In this document: positions 8,747-17,628 of the stretch, in pieces
How positions within the stretch are numbered: the first letter of the stretch is position 1
Layout of the letters: the number at the start of each line of letters is the position of its first letter
NCBI GenBank assembly: GCA_963739235.1
Contig: CAVTZY010000014.1
Location: 1 to 64,000, forward strand
DNA: 64,000 nt
Direction: 5' to 3'
DNA from: JAFNAG01 sp963739235
Lineage (GTDB): Bacteria; Acidobacteriota; UBA6911
Notes under the pieces: generated by a model
What the model was told of the DNA's origin: nothing
Database searches by the model: none
What the model saw: only the letters and a program-made list of their open reading frames with translations
Made by a program: the position numbers and the translations under genes

Positions 8747-9967
8747 ATGGTCTTCCTTTTTACGATCATCCGTGTGGCTCTGAAGGCGCTCAGCCTTAAC
8801 AAGATGCGCTCGATCCTCACCATGCTAGGCATCATCATCGGGGTCAGTGCCGTCATCGCGATGGTGAGCATCGGGCAGGGAGCGCAGGCTACCATTGCCG
8901 AACAGATCGCCAGCGCCGGCAGCAATATGCTCTATGTCTCGGCAGGATCATATAACCGGGGTGGCGTGCGCTCGGGGGCGGGAACCTCGAGCACGCTGAC
9001 CGTGGAGGACTATCAGGCCATCCTGCGCGAGTGTCCCGCCGTACTGCTTGCGTCGCCGGTGGTGCGCGCGAGTGCGCCCGTAGTGTTTGGAAATCAGAAC
9101 TGGTTCACCAACATCCAAGGTGTCAATATCAACTTCCTGCCGATCAAGCTCTGGGAAATGGGGAGCGGCAGTTTCTTCACTGAGCAGGATGAAAATTCGG
9201 CCCAGCGTGTGTGCGTGCTCGGCAAAACCGTCGTGGATAATCTTTTTCCGGGTCAGGACCCGATCGGGCAGGAGATCCGCATCCGCAACTCGCCATGGCG
9301 CGTCATCGGCGTGTTGAAAGCCAAAGGTCAGAGCGGCATGGGGCAGGATCAGGACGATACCATCATCGCGCCGTACACCACGGTCCAGAAAAAGCTGCTC
9401 GGCATCACCTACATTAACAGCATCATGGTTTCGGCCGTCTCGCAGGCCGCCACCTCTACAGCTGAGACTCAGATCAATGCCCTTTTGATGCAGCGTCATC
9501 ATATCGCGACACCCGAAGACGCTGACTTCCAGGTGCGGAACCTTTCCGACATGGCGGAACTCGCCAACAATTCCAATCGGGTGATGACTCTGCTCCTCGC
9601 AAGCATCGCCTTCGTCAGCCTGATCGTAGGCGGCATCGGAGTCATGAACATCATGCTGGTCTCCGTCACCGAACGCACCCGTGAAATCGGTATTCGCATG
9701 GCCGTCGGCGCCACCGGCGGGGATATCCAATTTCAGTTCCTCACGGAGGCGGTGGTGCTGGCCATCTTCGGCGGACTCCTGGGGGTGGTTTCCGGCATCG
9801 TCAGTTCGAGGCTGATTTCCAATTCCCTGGGCTGGCCCACCCTTGTCTCCACCGCTGCCATCGGCATGGCATTCAGCTTCGCGGGCGCAATCGGCATTGC
9901 CGCCGGTTGGTATCCGGCACTCAAAGCCTCGCGCCTGGATCCGATTGACGCCTTGCGCTATGAATAA
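8747..9967 (+). CDS. MacB-type ABC transporter permease (FtsX domain)
   Basis: A 406-residue membrane protein with one N-terminal transmembrane segment, a large periplasmic MacB-core domain (about residues 45-260), and three C-terminal transmembrane helices of the FtsX family containing the hallmark GIGVMNIMLVSVTERTREIG and the ending ALRYE. It uses mechanotransmission with the ATPase and the MacA-like adaptor encoded upstream. A GGAGG ribosome site lies 8 bases before the ATG, and the gene starts 3 bases after the ATPase stop, so the three genes form a tight operon. The substrate (macrolide, peptide, siderophore or lipid) cannot be told from sequence. Confidence 0.93.
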   Translation: MVFLFTIIRVALKALSLNKMRSILTMLGIIIGVSAVIAMVSIGQGAQATIAEQIASAGSNMLYVSAGSYNRGGVRSGAGTSSTLTVEDYQAILRECPAVLLASPVVRASAPVVFGNQNWFTNIQGVNINFLPIKLWEMGSGSFFTEQDENSAQRVCVLGKTVVDNLFPGQDPIGQEIRIRNSPWRVIGVLKAKGQSGMGQDQDDTIIAPYTTVQKKLLGITYINSIMVSAVSQAATSTAETQINALLMQRHHIATPEDADFQVRNLSDMAELANNSNRVMTLLLASIAFVSLIVGGIGVMNIMLVSVTERTREIGIRMAVGATGGDIQFQFLTEAVVLAIFGGLLGVVSGIVSSRLISNSLGWPTLVSTAAIGMAFSFAGAIGIAAGWYPALKASRLDPIDALRYE

Positions 9968-10153
9968 GAGCCTGGACATCCCCGATAGTGAAATTTCTCT
10001 GGATCTGAGGCCATCGATGATGCCAAACTAGAAGTATCTTAAAGGAAGCATAATTGTTGGTGATTTTGTTGTCTGCATTTTGCGCCTGCTACTTGCCCAG
10101 CATTCCGGCACTACCTCAGCGAATGTCTCCAATCCTGACAGACTGGGAGGTCC

Positions 10154-11497
10154 ATGAAAGGCGAAAGTAAAGCAAAAACTTTCATTCTCGACACCAATGT
10201 CATTCTCCACGATGCGACCTGCATCCATCAATTCCAGGAAAACGATATCGTCATTCCTCTGGTCGTGATCGAAGAGATCGATCATTTCAAGCGCGGCAGC
10301 CAGGTGATCAATTTCAATGCACGCGAATTTGCCCGGACTCTTGATTCAATCACCGGCAACGCCTTGTTCAATGGGGGCATTTCGCTCGGGAAGGGGAAGG
10401 GCAAGGTTCGAATCGCCATTACTAAGGGGTTGAGCCCGGAAATCCAGGACGCCTTTCGGGAAGACACACCGGATCACCGGATCCTGAGCGTCGCTTTGGA
10501 GTTGCAAAAAAAGACAAGACACAAGAACGCCGTTATCCTTGTAACCAAGGATGTAAATCTGCGGATGAAAGCCAAGGCCATCTCAATCCCGGCCGAGGAC
10601 TACAGCACAGACCGCGTCCACAGCATTGAAGCCTTGTATAGTGGCAAGGAAATCGTCGAGAACGTGAACGGTTCGCTGATCGGCGATCTCTACCAATCTC
10701 CCTACGAAGTCGCCGCCGGCAGGTTCCGCTCCGCCTGCGGCAGCGATCTGGTTCCAAGCAAGTACCTCATACTCAAAAACAGCAGCCAATCTGCGCTCGC
10801 CGTCATCGACCAGGAGTGTTCCATCCTTCACAAGGTCGAGAAACTGGCAGCCTACGGGATCAAGCCTCGGAATGCTGAACAGACTTTCGCCATCGACGCC
10901 CTCACGCGCACAAGCATTCCCCTGGTGACCTTGACGGGCAAAGCGGGGACGGGCAAAACGCTCCTTGCGCTCGCCAGTGCCATTCATGTCAAAAAGCACT
11001 ATCGCCAGATTTTCCTCGCCCGGCCGATCGTGCCGCTGAGCAACAAAGACATGGGATACCTGCCGGGAGACATCGATAGCAAACTGGCGCCGTACATGCG
11101 GCCACTTTGGGACAATCTCAAAGTAATTCAGAGTCAGTTTCCTGAAGAAGACAAGCAATACCAGCAGATCGACCAGATGATCCAGGATGGGAAACTGGTC
11201 ATCGAACCTTTGAGCTATATCCGGGGTCGGAGCCTCCAGAGGATCTTCTTCATCGTCGACGAGGCGCAAAACCTGACGCCTCATGAAATCAAGACCATCA
11301 TCACGCGCGCGGGTGAGGGAGTGAAGATCGTTTTCACCGGGGACATTTTCCAGATCGACCATCCGTACCTCGACTCGCAATCGAACGGGCTTTCCTATCT
11401 CATCGAGCATTTCAAGGGCCAGCGGCTTTACGCCCACATCAACCTCGAAAAAGGGGAACGATCCGAACTTGCCGATCTCGCCAGCAACCTGCTGTGA
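10154..11497 (+). CDS. PIN domain-PhoH ATPase (YlaK/PhoH2-like)
   Basis: A 447-residue fusion of an N-terminal PIN nuclease domain and a C-terminal PhoH P-loop domain. The PIN part (about residues 8-140) shows FILDTNVILHD with the first catalytic Asp and an acidic VVIEEIDHFK segment. The PhoH part (about residues 245-447) has Walker A GKAGTGKTLLALA and Walker B FFIVDEAQNLTPHE. Proteins with this architecture are RNA-acting ATPase/nucleases (PhoH2 family). A GGGAGG ribosome site precedes the ATG. The stop overlaps the GTG alternative start of the zwf frame, so the two genes may be co-transcribed. Confidence 0.92.
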   Translation: MKGESKAKTFILDTNVILHDATCIHQFQENDIVIPLVVIEEIDHFKRGSQVINFNAREFARTLDSITGNALFNGGISLGKGKGKVRIAITKGLSPEIQDAFREDTPDHRILSVALELQKKTRHKNAVILVTKDVNLRMKAKAISIPAEDYSTDRVHSIEALYSGKEIVENVNGSLIGDLYQSPYEVAAGRFRSACGSDLVPSKYLILKNSSQSALAVIDQECSILHKVEKLAAYGIKPRNAEQTFAIDALTRTSIPLVTLTGKAGTGKTLLALASAIHVKKHYRQIFLARPIVPLSNKDMGYLPGDIDSKLAPYMRPLWDNLKVIQSQFPEEDKQYQQIDQMIQDGKLVIEPLSYIRGRSLQRIFFIVDEAQNLTPHEIKTIITRAGEGVKIVFTGDIFQIDHPYLDSQSNGLSYLIEHFKGQRLYAHINLEKGERSELADLASNLL

Positions 11498-11523
11498 CCA
11501 GTGCAAAAGCATGGAACGGAACT

Positions 11524-13113
11524 ATGACGGACCGCCAATCAACCATCGCCGGCAACATAACCCCTGTGACTTCGGATGCCGGGCGCCAGCCTCTTCCCCT
11601 CGTTTACATTGGGGAACCCGTAACCATTACCATCTTGGGCGCGTCCGGCGACCTCACGCTCCGGAAGCTTGTTCCGGCACTGTACGCCCTTTATGCCCAG
11701 GGATTGTTCCGTCAGCGCTTCGCAATTGTCGGATTCGCGAGGAGGGACTACAACGACCAGAGTTTCCGCGATCTTATGCGTGAGCCACTAAAAGCCTTTA
11801 GCCGGCTTCCGGTCGACAAAGCGGAACTCGACGAATTCACCAGCCGGCTCTATTATCACCGGGGCGATCTGGATAATCCGGAGGACTACCAGGCACTTAA
11901 AGTTCGATTCCAGGACGGGGACAGATTCCCGTCCGACCACGTTTTTTACCTGGCAATTACGCCCGAGCATTTCCTGCCGACGATAGAAAATCTCAGCAGG
12001 TCGGGATTGATCAGCGCTCCGCACGGCGAGCCATGGTCCAGAGTGGTCATCGAGAAGCCTTTTGGCCGGGATCTCGATAGCGCGCGTCACTTGAACCGGG
12101 ACATTCTCACTCATCTGGACGAAACGCAGGTCTACCGCATCGATCATTATCTTGGGAAGGAAACCGTACAAAACATCCTGGGTTTCCGCCTGGCCAATTC
12201 GATCTTCGAACCGGTGTTCAACCGGCACCATGTGGATCACATCCAGATCACCGCCGGCGAAACGGTGGGCATGGAGAGCGGGCGCGGCGCTTATTATGAT
12301 TCAGCAGGAGCTCTGCGCGACATGGTCCAGAATCACCTGCTTCAGTTGCTTTGCCTGGTTGCCATGGAACCCCCGAGCAATCTGACTGCCGATGCGATGC
12401 GCAGCGCGAAGGTCCAGCTCCTCCACTCGCTCCTGCCGCCGGCACCACACGAGATGCGGTCGAAAACAATCCGCGCCCAATACCTCGCAGGTACAGAAAA
12501 CGGCCAATCCGTGCCTGCCTACGTGGATGAGGATCGAGTGGCCCGCGATTCCAGGACGGAATCCTACTGTGCTCTTCGACTCGGCATAGAAAACTGGCGC
12601 TGGGCCGGCGTGCCTGTGTATCTGCGCACCGGCAAGAGACTGAAGAAACGCGTGACGGAGATCGTCATTCAGTTCAAGCAGCCGCCGCTTCAACTGTTCC
12701 GGACGGTTGAGTGTGTGGGCGATTTCTGCGATCTGACGCGCTCCCATCCGAATACGTTGATATTCCGCATCCAGCCGGATGAAGGGATATCCCTGCTGTT
12801 CTCGGCGAAACGGCCCTCGATGCAGTTCGTGGTCGAAAGCGTGGCCATGAACTTTTCCTACCTCCAGACATGGAACCGGTCCCTGCCGGAAGCCTACGAG
12901 CGGCTCTTGCTGGATGTAATGCGCGGAGACTCCACGCTGTTTACCCGCTCGGATCAGGTCGAGGCCGCCTGGCAGGCAGTGGATCCCATCCTGAGCGCCT
13001 GGAATTCGCAGCCTGATATCCCGATCCATAGCTACGAGCCTGGGTCGTGGGGGCCCGCGGTTGCCGACGACCTTCTCGGTCGGGAAGGGAGGGTCTGGAG
13101 AAACTCCGGCTAG
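11524..13113 (+). CDS. zwf: glucose-6-phosphate 1-dehydrogenase
   Basis: Catalyses oxidation of glucose 6-phosphate to 6-phosphogluconolactone with NAD(P)+, the entry step of the oxidative pentose phosphate pathway, in the cytoplasm. The Rossmann motif GASGDLTLRKL (about residue 40) and the substrate-binding signature RIDHYLGKE (about residue 205, with the catalytic His-Asp region) are intact, as is the EKPFGRD motif. The length of 529 residues is slightly longer than average because of an N-terminal extension before the Rossmann fold. An upstream GTG at 11494 in the same frame overlaps the previous stop; the ATG at 11524 gives the more usual N-terminus. Confidence 0.95.
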   Translation: MTDRQSTIAGNITPVTSDAGRQPLPLVYIGEPVTITILGASGDLTLRKLVPALYALYAQGLFRQRFAIVGFARRDYNDQSFRDLMREPLKAFSRLPVDKAELDEFTSRLYYHRGDLDNPEDYQALKVRFQDGDRFPSDHVFYLAITPEHFLPTIENLSRSGLISAPHGEPWSRVVIEKPFGRDLDSARHLNRDILTHLDETQVYRIDHYLGKETVQNILGFRLANSIFEPVFNRHHVDHIQITAGETVGMESGRGAYYDSAGALRDMVQNHLLQLLCLVAMEPPSNLTADAMRSAKVQLLHSLLPPAPHEMRSKTIRAQYLAGTENGQSVPAYVDEDRVARDSRTESYCALRLGIENWRWAGVPVYLRTGKRLKKRVTEIVIQFKQPPLQLFRTVECVGDFCDLTRSHPNTLIFRIQPDEGISLLFSAKRPSMQFVVESVAMNFSYLQTWNRSLPEAYERLLLDVMRGDSTLFTRSDQVEAAWQAVDPILSAWNSQPDIPIHSYEPGSWGPAVADDLLGREGRVWRNSG

Positions 13114-13191
13114 GGAATCCGGAGGGGATGAGCGCATTGCGCGTGATTTGCGCGTGTTTGCGGATCCAACGGCACAAAAAGGCAACTGCGG

Positions 13192-15846
13192 CTAATCCTC
13201 AGAGTACCGGCTGCATTGCTGAAGCAGCTTCGCGATGAGTCCCGTCCAGCCTGTCTGGTGGCTGGCTCCGATCCCCGCTCCGTTATCCCCGTGGAAGTAC
13301 TCGTGGAACAGCAGGTAATCCCGCCAAAGCGGATCTTCCTGGAATTTCCCGCAATTGCCGAAGGCCGGGCGCCGTCCTTCGCTGTTGCGCAAGAAAATCG
13401 ATGTGAGCCGGCGGGAGAGATCCATCGAGATCTCCCAGAGTGTTTTCATTTCGCCGGAACCCGTGGGGCACTCCACTTTGTACTCGTCACCAAGATAGTG
13501 GTGGAATTTCTGCAGCGCTTCAATCATGAGGAAATTCAGCGGCATCCACACCGGCCCGCGCCAGTTCGAATTGCCGCCGAACAGCCACGATGTCGATTCC
13601 GCGGGCTCGTATTTGACACGGTGTTCCATGCCGGCAATATTGAAAATATAGGGATGCTTTCCATGGTGGCGCGACAGTGAGCGAATCCCGTAAGGTCCCA
13701 GGAATTCACTCTCGTCCAGCATCCGGCTGAGAATGATGCGGAGCTGATCCGGCGTCACGATCGAGAGAATTCTCCTTTCGCAAGCTCCTGCCTCCCCCCG
13801 ACAGGTGACGTTGTGCGCCAGGTCCGGCCGGTTCTCCATGAACCAGTTGAGTCTTTTGGCGAATCCCCGGAGCTTGAAGAGATGGGACAGCTCCAGAGTT
13901 TCGACGGCGAAGAGCGGAATCAGCCCGACCAGGGATCGGACTTTGAGGGGAATTCGTTGACCGTCAGGCAAGCGGAGGTTGTCATAGAAGAAGCCGTCCT
14001 GGTCGTCCCACAGGGAGCTGCCCTCGCTGCCCATGTGATTCATGGCACGGGAAATATAGAGAAAGTGCTCGAAAAACTTGCTCGCAATGTCTTCATAACT
14101 CGGGTTGTCCTGAGCCAGTTCGAGAGCAATCGCAAGCAGATTCAAGCAGTACATGGCCATCCAGCTGGTGCCATCCGATTGCTCGATATGTCCCCCTGTC
14201 GGCAGGGGCTTGCTGCGATCGAAAACGCCGATGTTGTCCAGCCCGAGGAAACCGCCTTGGAAGATGTTTCTATCTTCCTGATCTTTGCGATTTACCCACC
14301 AGGTGAAATTCAGCAGCAGTTTCTGGAAGACTCGTTCGAGAAAAAGCCGGTCTCCTCTTCCGGATACCTTCTTATCAATCTTGTATACCCGCCAGGCCGC
14401 CCAGGCATGAACCGGCGGGTTCACGTCGTCGAAGAACCACTCATAGGCGGGCAGCTGACCGTTGGGATGCATGTACCATTCTCTGGTCAGCAGCACCAGC
14501 TGCTGCTTGGCAAAGTCAGGATCAATCATGCCCAGCGGGATGCAATGGAACGCCAGATCCCAGGCCGCAAACCACGGGTATTCCCAATTGTCGGGCATCG
14601 AGAGAATATCGTCCGTATAGAGATGTTCCCAGGCCTGATTGCGCACACGCCTGCGCTGATGGGGGGGCGGCGGTTCGGCAGGGTCGCCCTCGAACCAATC
14701 GCGAACCACATAGTGATAAAACTGCTTGTTCCAGAGCATCCCCGCAAAAGCCTGGCGCTGGATGCTGCGCGCATCCGTATTCATACGCTCGTCCGCCATC
14801 GCCGCGTAAAACTCCTCAGCTTCCTTGCGCCGCAGATCAAAGATGGTGTCGAATGCCGCACCTAATGAATCGAGGTTGCCTGGGCGGTCGCAAAACCGCA
14901 GCGGGATCACCCATGACTCTCCCGGGCCCAGCTGGCGCTGGAAGTGGAAGGCAGCTTTCGTGCCGGATGCCTCAGGGCTGACTGCGTGGATATCGCCGTG
15001 AATGACGAAGGCGTGTATGCCGTCCTTCACCGGCTTCGGACCATTGGCAACGCCAAACAACCTCTCTACATTGGTTTCATTCTCGGTGAACAGAGTGGCG
15101 GGGCCGCCGGTAGAAGCCAGCCACATCCGGCCCAGCGATGAATCTGTGGCTTCGAGCAGGGTCAGTTTCGAGTCCGACGGCGCTAGCAGGATGACAGGCT
15201 TGGTTGCACCATAATTCCAGGACCAGGTGTTGCGGAACCAGAGCGTGGGCAGGAGGTGCAAAGGGGCGGGATCCGGTCCCCGATTGAAAACGGTGAAACG
15301 GATGAGCAGGTCGTTTGTGTCCGCCTTGGCGTATTCGACGAGGACATCAAAATAGCGGTCGTCAGCGAATACCCCCGTATCGATCAGTTCAAATTCCGGC
15401 GAAGCTCTGGATCGCCGGTGGTTTTCATCGATCAGGCGACTGTAGGGAAACTCGGACTGGGGATATTTGTACAGAGCCTTCATGTAGGAGTGGGTCGGAG
15501 TGTTGTCTAGGTAGTAGTAATATTCCTTCACATCCTCTCCATGGTTGCCTTCGCTGTTGGTCAATCCAAACAGACGTTCCTTCAGGAAGGGATCCTTGCC
15601 ATTCCAGAGCGCCGGTGCGAAACAGAGTCGCTGGTGGTTGTCCGAGATTCCAAGCAAGCCGTCCTCTCCCCAGCGATAGGCGCGCGAGCGCGCGTGGTCG
15701 TGCGGCAAATATTCCCAAGCCGTCCCTGCCGGACTGTAATCTTCACGGACGGTTCCCCATTGACGCCCGCTGAGATAAGGACCCCAGCGCCTCCAGTGCG
15801 CTGTGTGGGTTCGCGCCTGATCCAGCCGTTTTTGTTCCGCGTTCAT
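13192..15846 (-). CDS. GH63-type glucosidase (MGH1-like)
   Basis: A protein of about 884 residues related to glycoside hydrolase family 63 and bacterial mannosylglycerate-hydrolase-like glucosidases. The N-terminal half is a beta-sandwich-like region (motifs WRRWGPYLSGRQWGTVRED and YYYYLDNTPTHSYM); the C-terminal half is an (alpha/alpha)6 barrel with tracts such as PWFAAWDLAFHCIPLG, WAAWRVYKID and FGGNSNWRGPVWMPLNF. Clan-GH-G enzymes use acidic residues in these tracts to hydrolyse alpha-glucosidic bonds. No signal peptide is seen, so it is probably cytoplasmic. The frame extends upstream to a TTG at 15915; the ATG at 15846 starts the conserved part. It is convergent with zwf, suggesting a cluster around glucose metabolism. 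Confidence 0.88.
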   Translation of the reverse strand: MNAEQKRLDQARTHTAHWRRWGPYLSGRQWGTVREDYSPAGTAWEYLPHDHARSRAYRWGEDGLLGISDNHQRLCFAPALWNGKDPFLKERLFGLTNSEGNHGEDVKEYYYYLDNTPTHSYMKALYKYPQSEFPYSRLIDENHRRSRASPEFELIDTGVFADDRYFDVLVEYAKADTNDLLIRFTVFNRGPDPAPLHLLPTLWFRNTWSWNYGATKPVILLAPSDSKLTLLEATDSSLGRMWLASTGGPATLFTENETNVERLFGVANGPKPVKDGIHAFVIHGDIHAVSPEASGTKAAFHFQRQLGPGESWVIPLRFCDRPGNLDSLGAAFDTIFDLRRKEAEEFYAAMADERMNTDARSIQRQAFAGMLWNKQFYHYVVRDWFEGDPAEPPPPHQRRRVRNQAWEHLYTDDILSMPDNWEYPWFAAWDLAFHCIPLGMIDPDFAKQQLVLLTREWYMHPNGQLPAYEWFFDDVNPPVHAWAAWRVYKIDKKVSGRGDRLFLERVFQKLLLNFTWWVNRKDQEDRNIFQGGFLGLDNIGVFDRSKPLPTGGHIEQSDGTSWMAMYCLNLLAIALELAQDNPSYEDIASKFFEHFLYISRAMNHMGSEGSSLWDDQDGFFYDNLRLPDGQRIPLKVRSLVGLIPLFAVETLELSHLFKLRGFAKRLNWFMENRPDLAHNVTCRGEAGACERRILSIVTPDQLRIILSRMLDESEFLGPYGIRSLSRHHGKHPYIFNIAGMEHRVKYEPAESTSWLFGGNSNWRGPVWMPLNFLMIEALQKFHHYLGDEYKVECPTGSGEMKTLWEISMDLSRRLTSIFLRNSEGRRPAFGNCGKFQEDPLWRDYLLFHEYFHGDNGAGIGASHQTGWTGLIAKLLQQCSRYSED

Positions 15847-16020
15847 TCTTCGCGTTCCCAGGATGAATGTGCAATCGCCGTACTCAGATTCTAGCCCCGG
15901 GATCAGATTCGACAAAGCCGGAATTCAGGAAGCAGTATCACAAAGCAAGCCATTGACCGACGCCGGGCCGGGCAAGTATGCTTTCCGTATTCCAGGCGAA
16001 ATGTCATTGAGTCAGGACCG

Positions 16021-17400
16021 GTGGTGACACGACGATTCCGATGCACAGTTTGCGGTTATGTCCACGAGGGTGATGCCCCGCCCGACGAGTGCCCGGTGTG
16101 TGGTGCGGACCGGGACGCTTTTGTGCCCGAACCCGACGCAACCTCTGCTCCTGCACCTGAACCGCCGGGCGTGGCCGCTGCGAAGCAGGAATCTGCCACA
16201 GGTCCTCGCTTGGTTATTCTGGGCGGCGGCATAGCGGGCCTCTCTGCGGCTGACGCCGCCCGCGACACGGATCCTGCTGCCGTCATCACGCTGATCCACA
16301 GGGAGGCTGCGCTGCCTTACCATCGCCTCAATCTCACGCGCTATCTCGCGGGGACTGTGGAAAAGGACATGCTCATCATCCGGCCGGACTCCTGGTTTGA
16401 AGAGCAGCACATTCGCCTGATTCGCGCCGAGGCAAGATACCTCGATCGCACGTTGCGGCGGGTGGTCCTGGACGATGGCCAGGAAGTCCCCTACGACCGG
16501 CTGCTCCTGGCAACGGGAGCGCATGCCTTCGTGCCCGCGATCCCCGGCGTGCGCCTGCTCGGAGTCCACGTCCTGCGGACCATCGCCGATGCGGATGCTA
16601 TCCTGGAACGCGGTCAGCGCGGGAGGCGTTGCGTGTGCATCGGCGGAGGATTGCTTGGGCTCGAAACCGCCGGGGGCCTCGCCGGGCGCGGCCTGGAGGT
16701 TACCGTTCTGGATGAGGGGCGCTGGCTGCTCTCACGGCAGCTGGCACAAAGCGCATCCGGCCGCCTTGCTTCCCACCTGAGCGAGCTCGGCATCGCGTTC
16801 CGGTCTCACGTCAAGACGGCAGAAATCGTAGGTGATGAAAGTGTGCGTGCCGTTCTGCTCGCCGATGGCGCGGAGGTTTCCGCAGATCTCGTCGTCATCG
16901 CCGCCGGGGTTCGGCCGAATGTTGATCTCGCGCGCTCCGCGGGCCTTGTGGTGAAGCGAGCTCTTGTGGTCGACGACGGCCTGCGCACAAACGATCCGGA
17001 CGTGTTTGCGGCCGGCGATGTCGCCGAACACCGCGGCATTTCCTGGGGATTATGGACAGTCGCCATGGAGCAGGGCAGGCAGGCAGGACGTGCGCTTGCC
17101 GGCGCGGAAGCAGTCTTTCAAGGTACACCACCTGCGACCCAGCTCAAGGTGCTCGCATGGCCCATATTCAGCATAGGTCGCTTCGAGGCCGAGGAACCCG
17201 CGGATCGGGTGCTCGAGCAGGCCGACTCGGCCCGGCTCGTACGCATCGTCCTCAGGAATGATGTCGTAATCGGGGGCAACCTCATCGGCGACGCGACCTT
17301 GGCCAGTCCGCTGCGGCGTGCAGTGCAAGAAAAACTTTCGCTTGCGGCCGTTCCGGAGCTCGGTTTCCTGGCAAACGGAGCCGCCCCCCTAAAGCGATAA
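16021..17400 (+). CDS. rubredoxin domain fused to FAD/NAD(P)-dependent oxidoreductase
   Basis: A 459-residue fusion. The N-terminus is a compact rubrerythrin-type rubredoxin domain with two CxxC knuckles (CTVCGYVHEG at about residue 8 and CPVCGAD at about residue 26) that would bind one iron. After a Pro/Ala linker comes a pyridine-nucleotide-disulfide-type reductase: FAD motif LVILGGGIAGLSAADA, NAD(P) motif CIGGGLLGLETAGGLA and the DVFAAGDVAEH FAD-site motif. Such proteins pass electrons from NAD(P)H through FAD to rubredoxin-type acceptors, often in oxygen or peroxide defence. The start is a GTG (or the next GTG at 16024) preceded by AGGAC. It is a single-gene unit. Confidence 0.9.
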   Translation: MVTRRFRCTVCGYVHEGDAPPDECPVCGADRDAFVPEPDATSAPAPEPPGVAAAKQESATGPRLVILGGGIAGLSAADAARDTDPAAVITLIHREAALPYHRLNLTRYLAGTVEKDMLIIRPDSWFEEQHIRLIRAEARYLDRTLRRVVLDDGQEVPYDRLLLATGAHAFVPAIPGVRLLGVHVLRTIADADAILERGQRGRRCVCIGGGLLGLETAGGLAGRGLEVTVLDEGRWLLSRQLAQSASGRLASHLSELGIAFRSHVKTAEIVGDESVRAVLLADGAEVSADLVVIAAGVRPNVDLARSAGLVVKRALVVDDGLRTNDPDVFAAGDVAEHRGISWGLWTVAMEQGRQAGRALAGAEAVFQGTPPATQLKVLAWPIFSIGRFEAEEPADRVLEQADSARLVRIVLRNDVVIGGNLIGDATLASPLRRAVQEKLSLAAVPELGFLANGAAPLKR

Positions 17401-17628
17401 AGGGCTGTCCAATTGAATCCACAACCCACAACCTGTGGTGATTTGGGGTATGGAGGACTAAGAACCACGAAGACCACGGCGCGGCCTTCGGCCGCAACCA
17501 AAGGGGCAAGTTAACCGCACCGTGAGCTCGAAATCGACGATTGGAAATTGATCTGACAGTAATTGAAATGGCGTTACTCTTGAGGCACGGTGGATTTTGC
17601 CACAAAACCCAAACCTCAGGAGAACGCC

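Noticed and set aside
13813..14865. 350-codon plus-strand frame inside the glucosidase gene
   Set aside because: Antisense to a full-length GH63-type gene; no independent motif or ribosome site.
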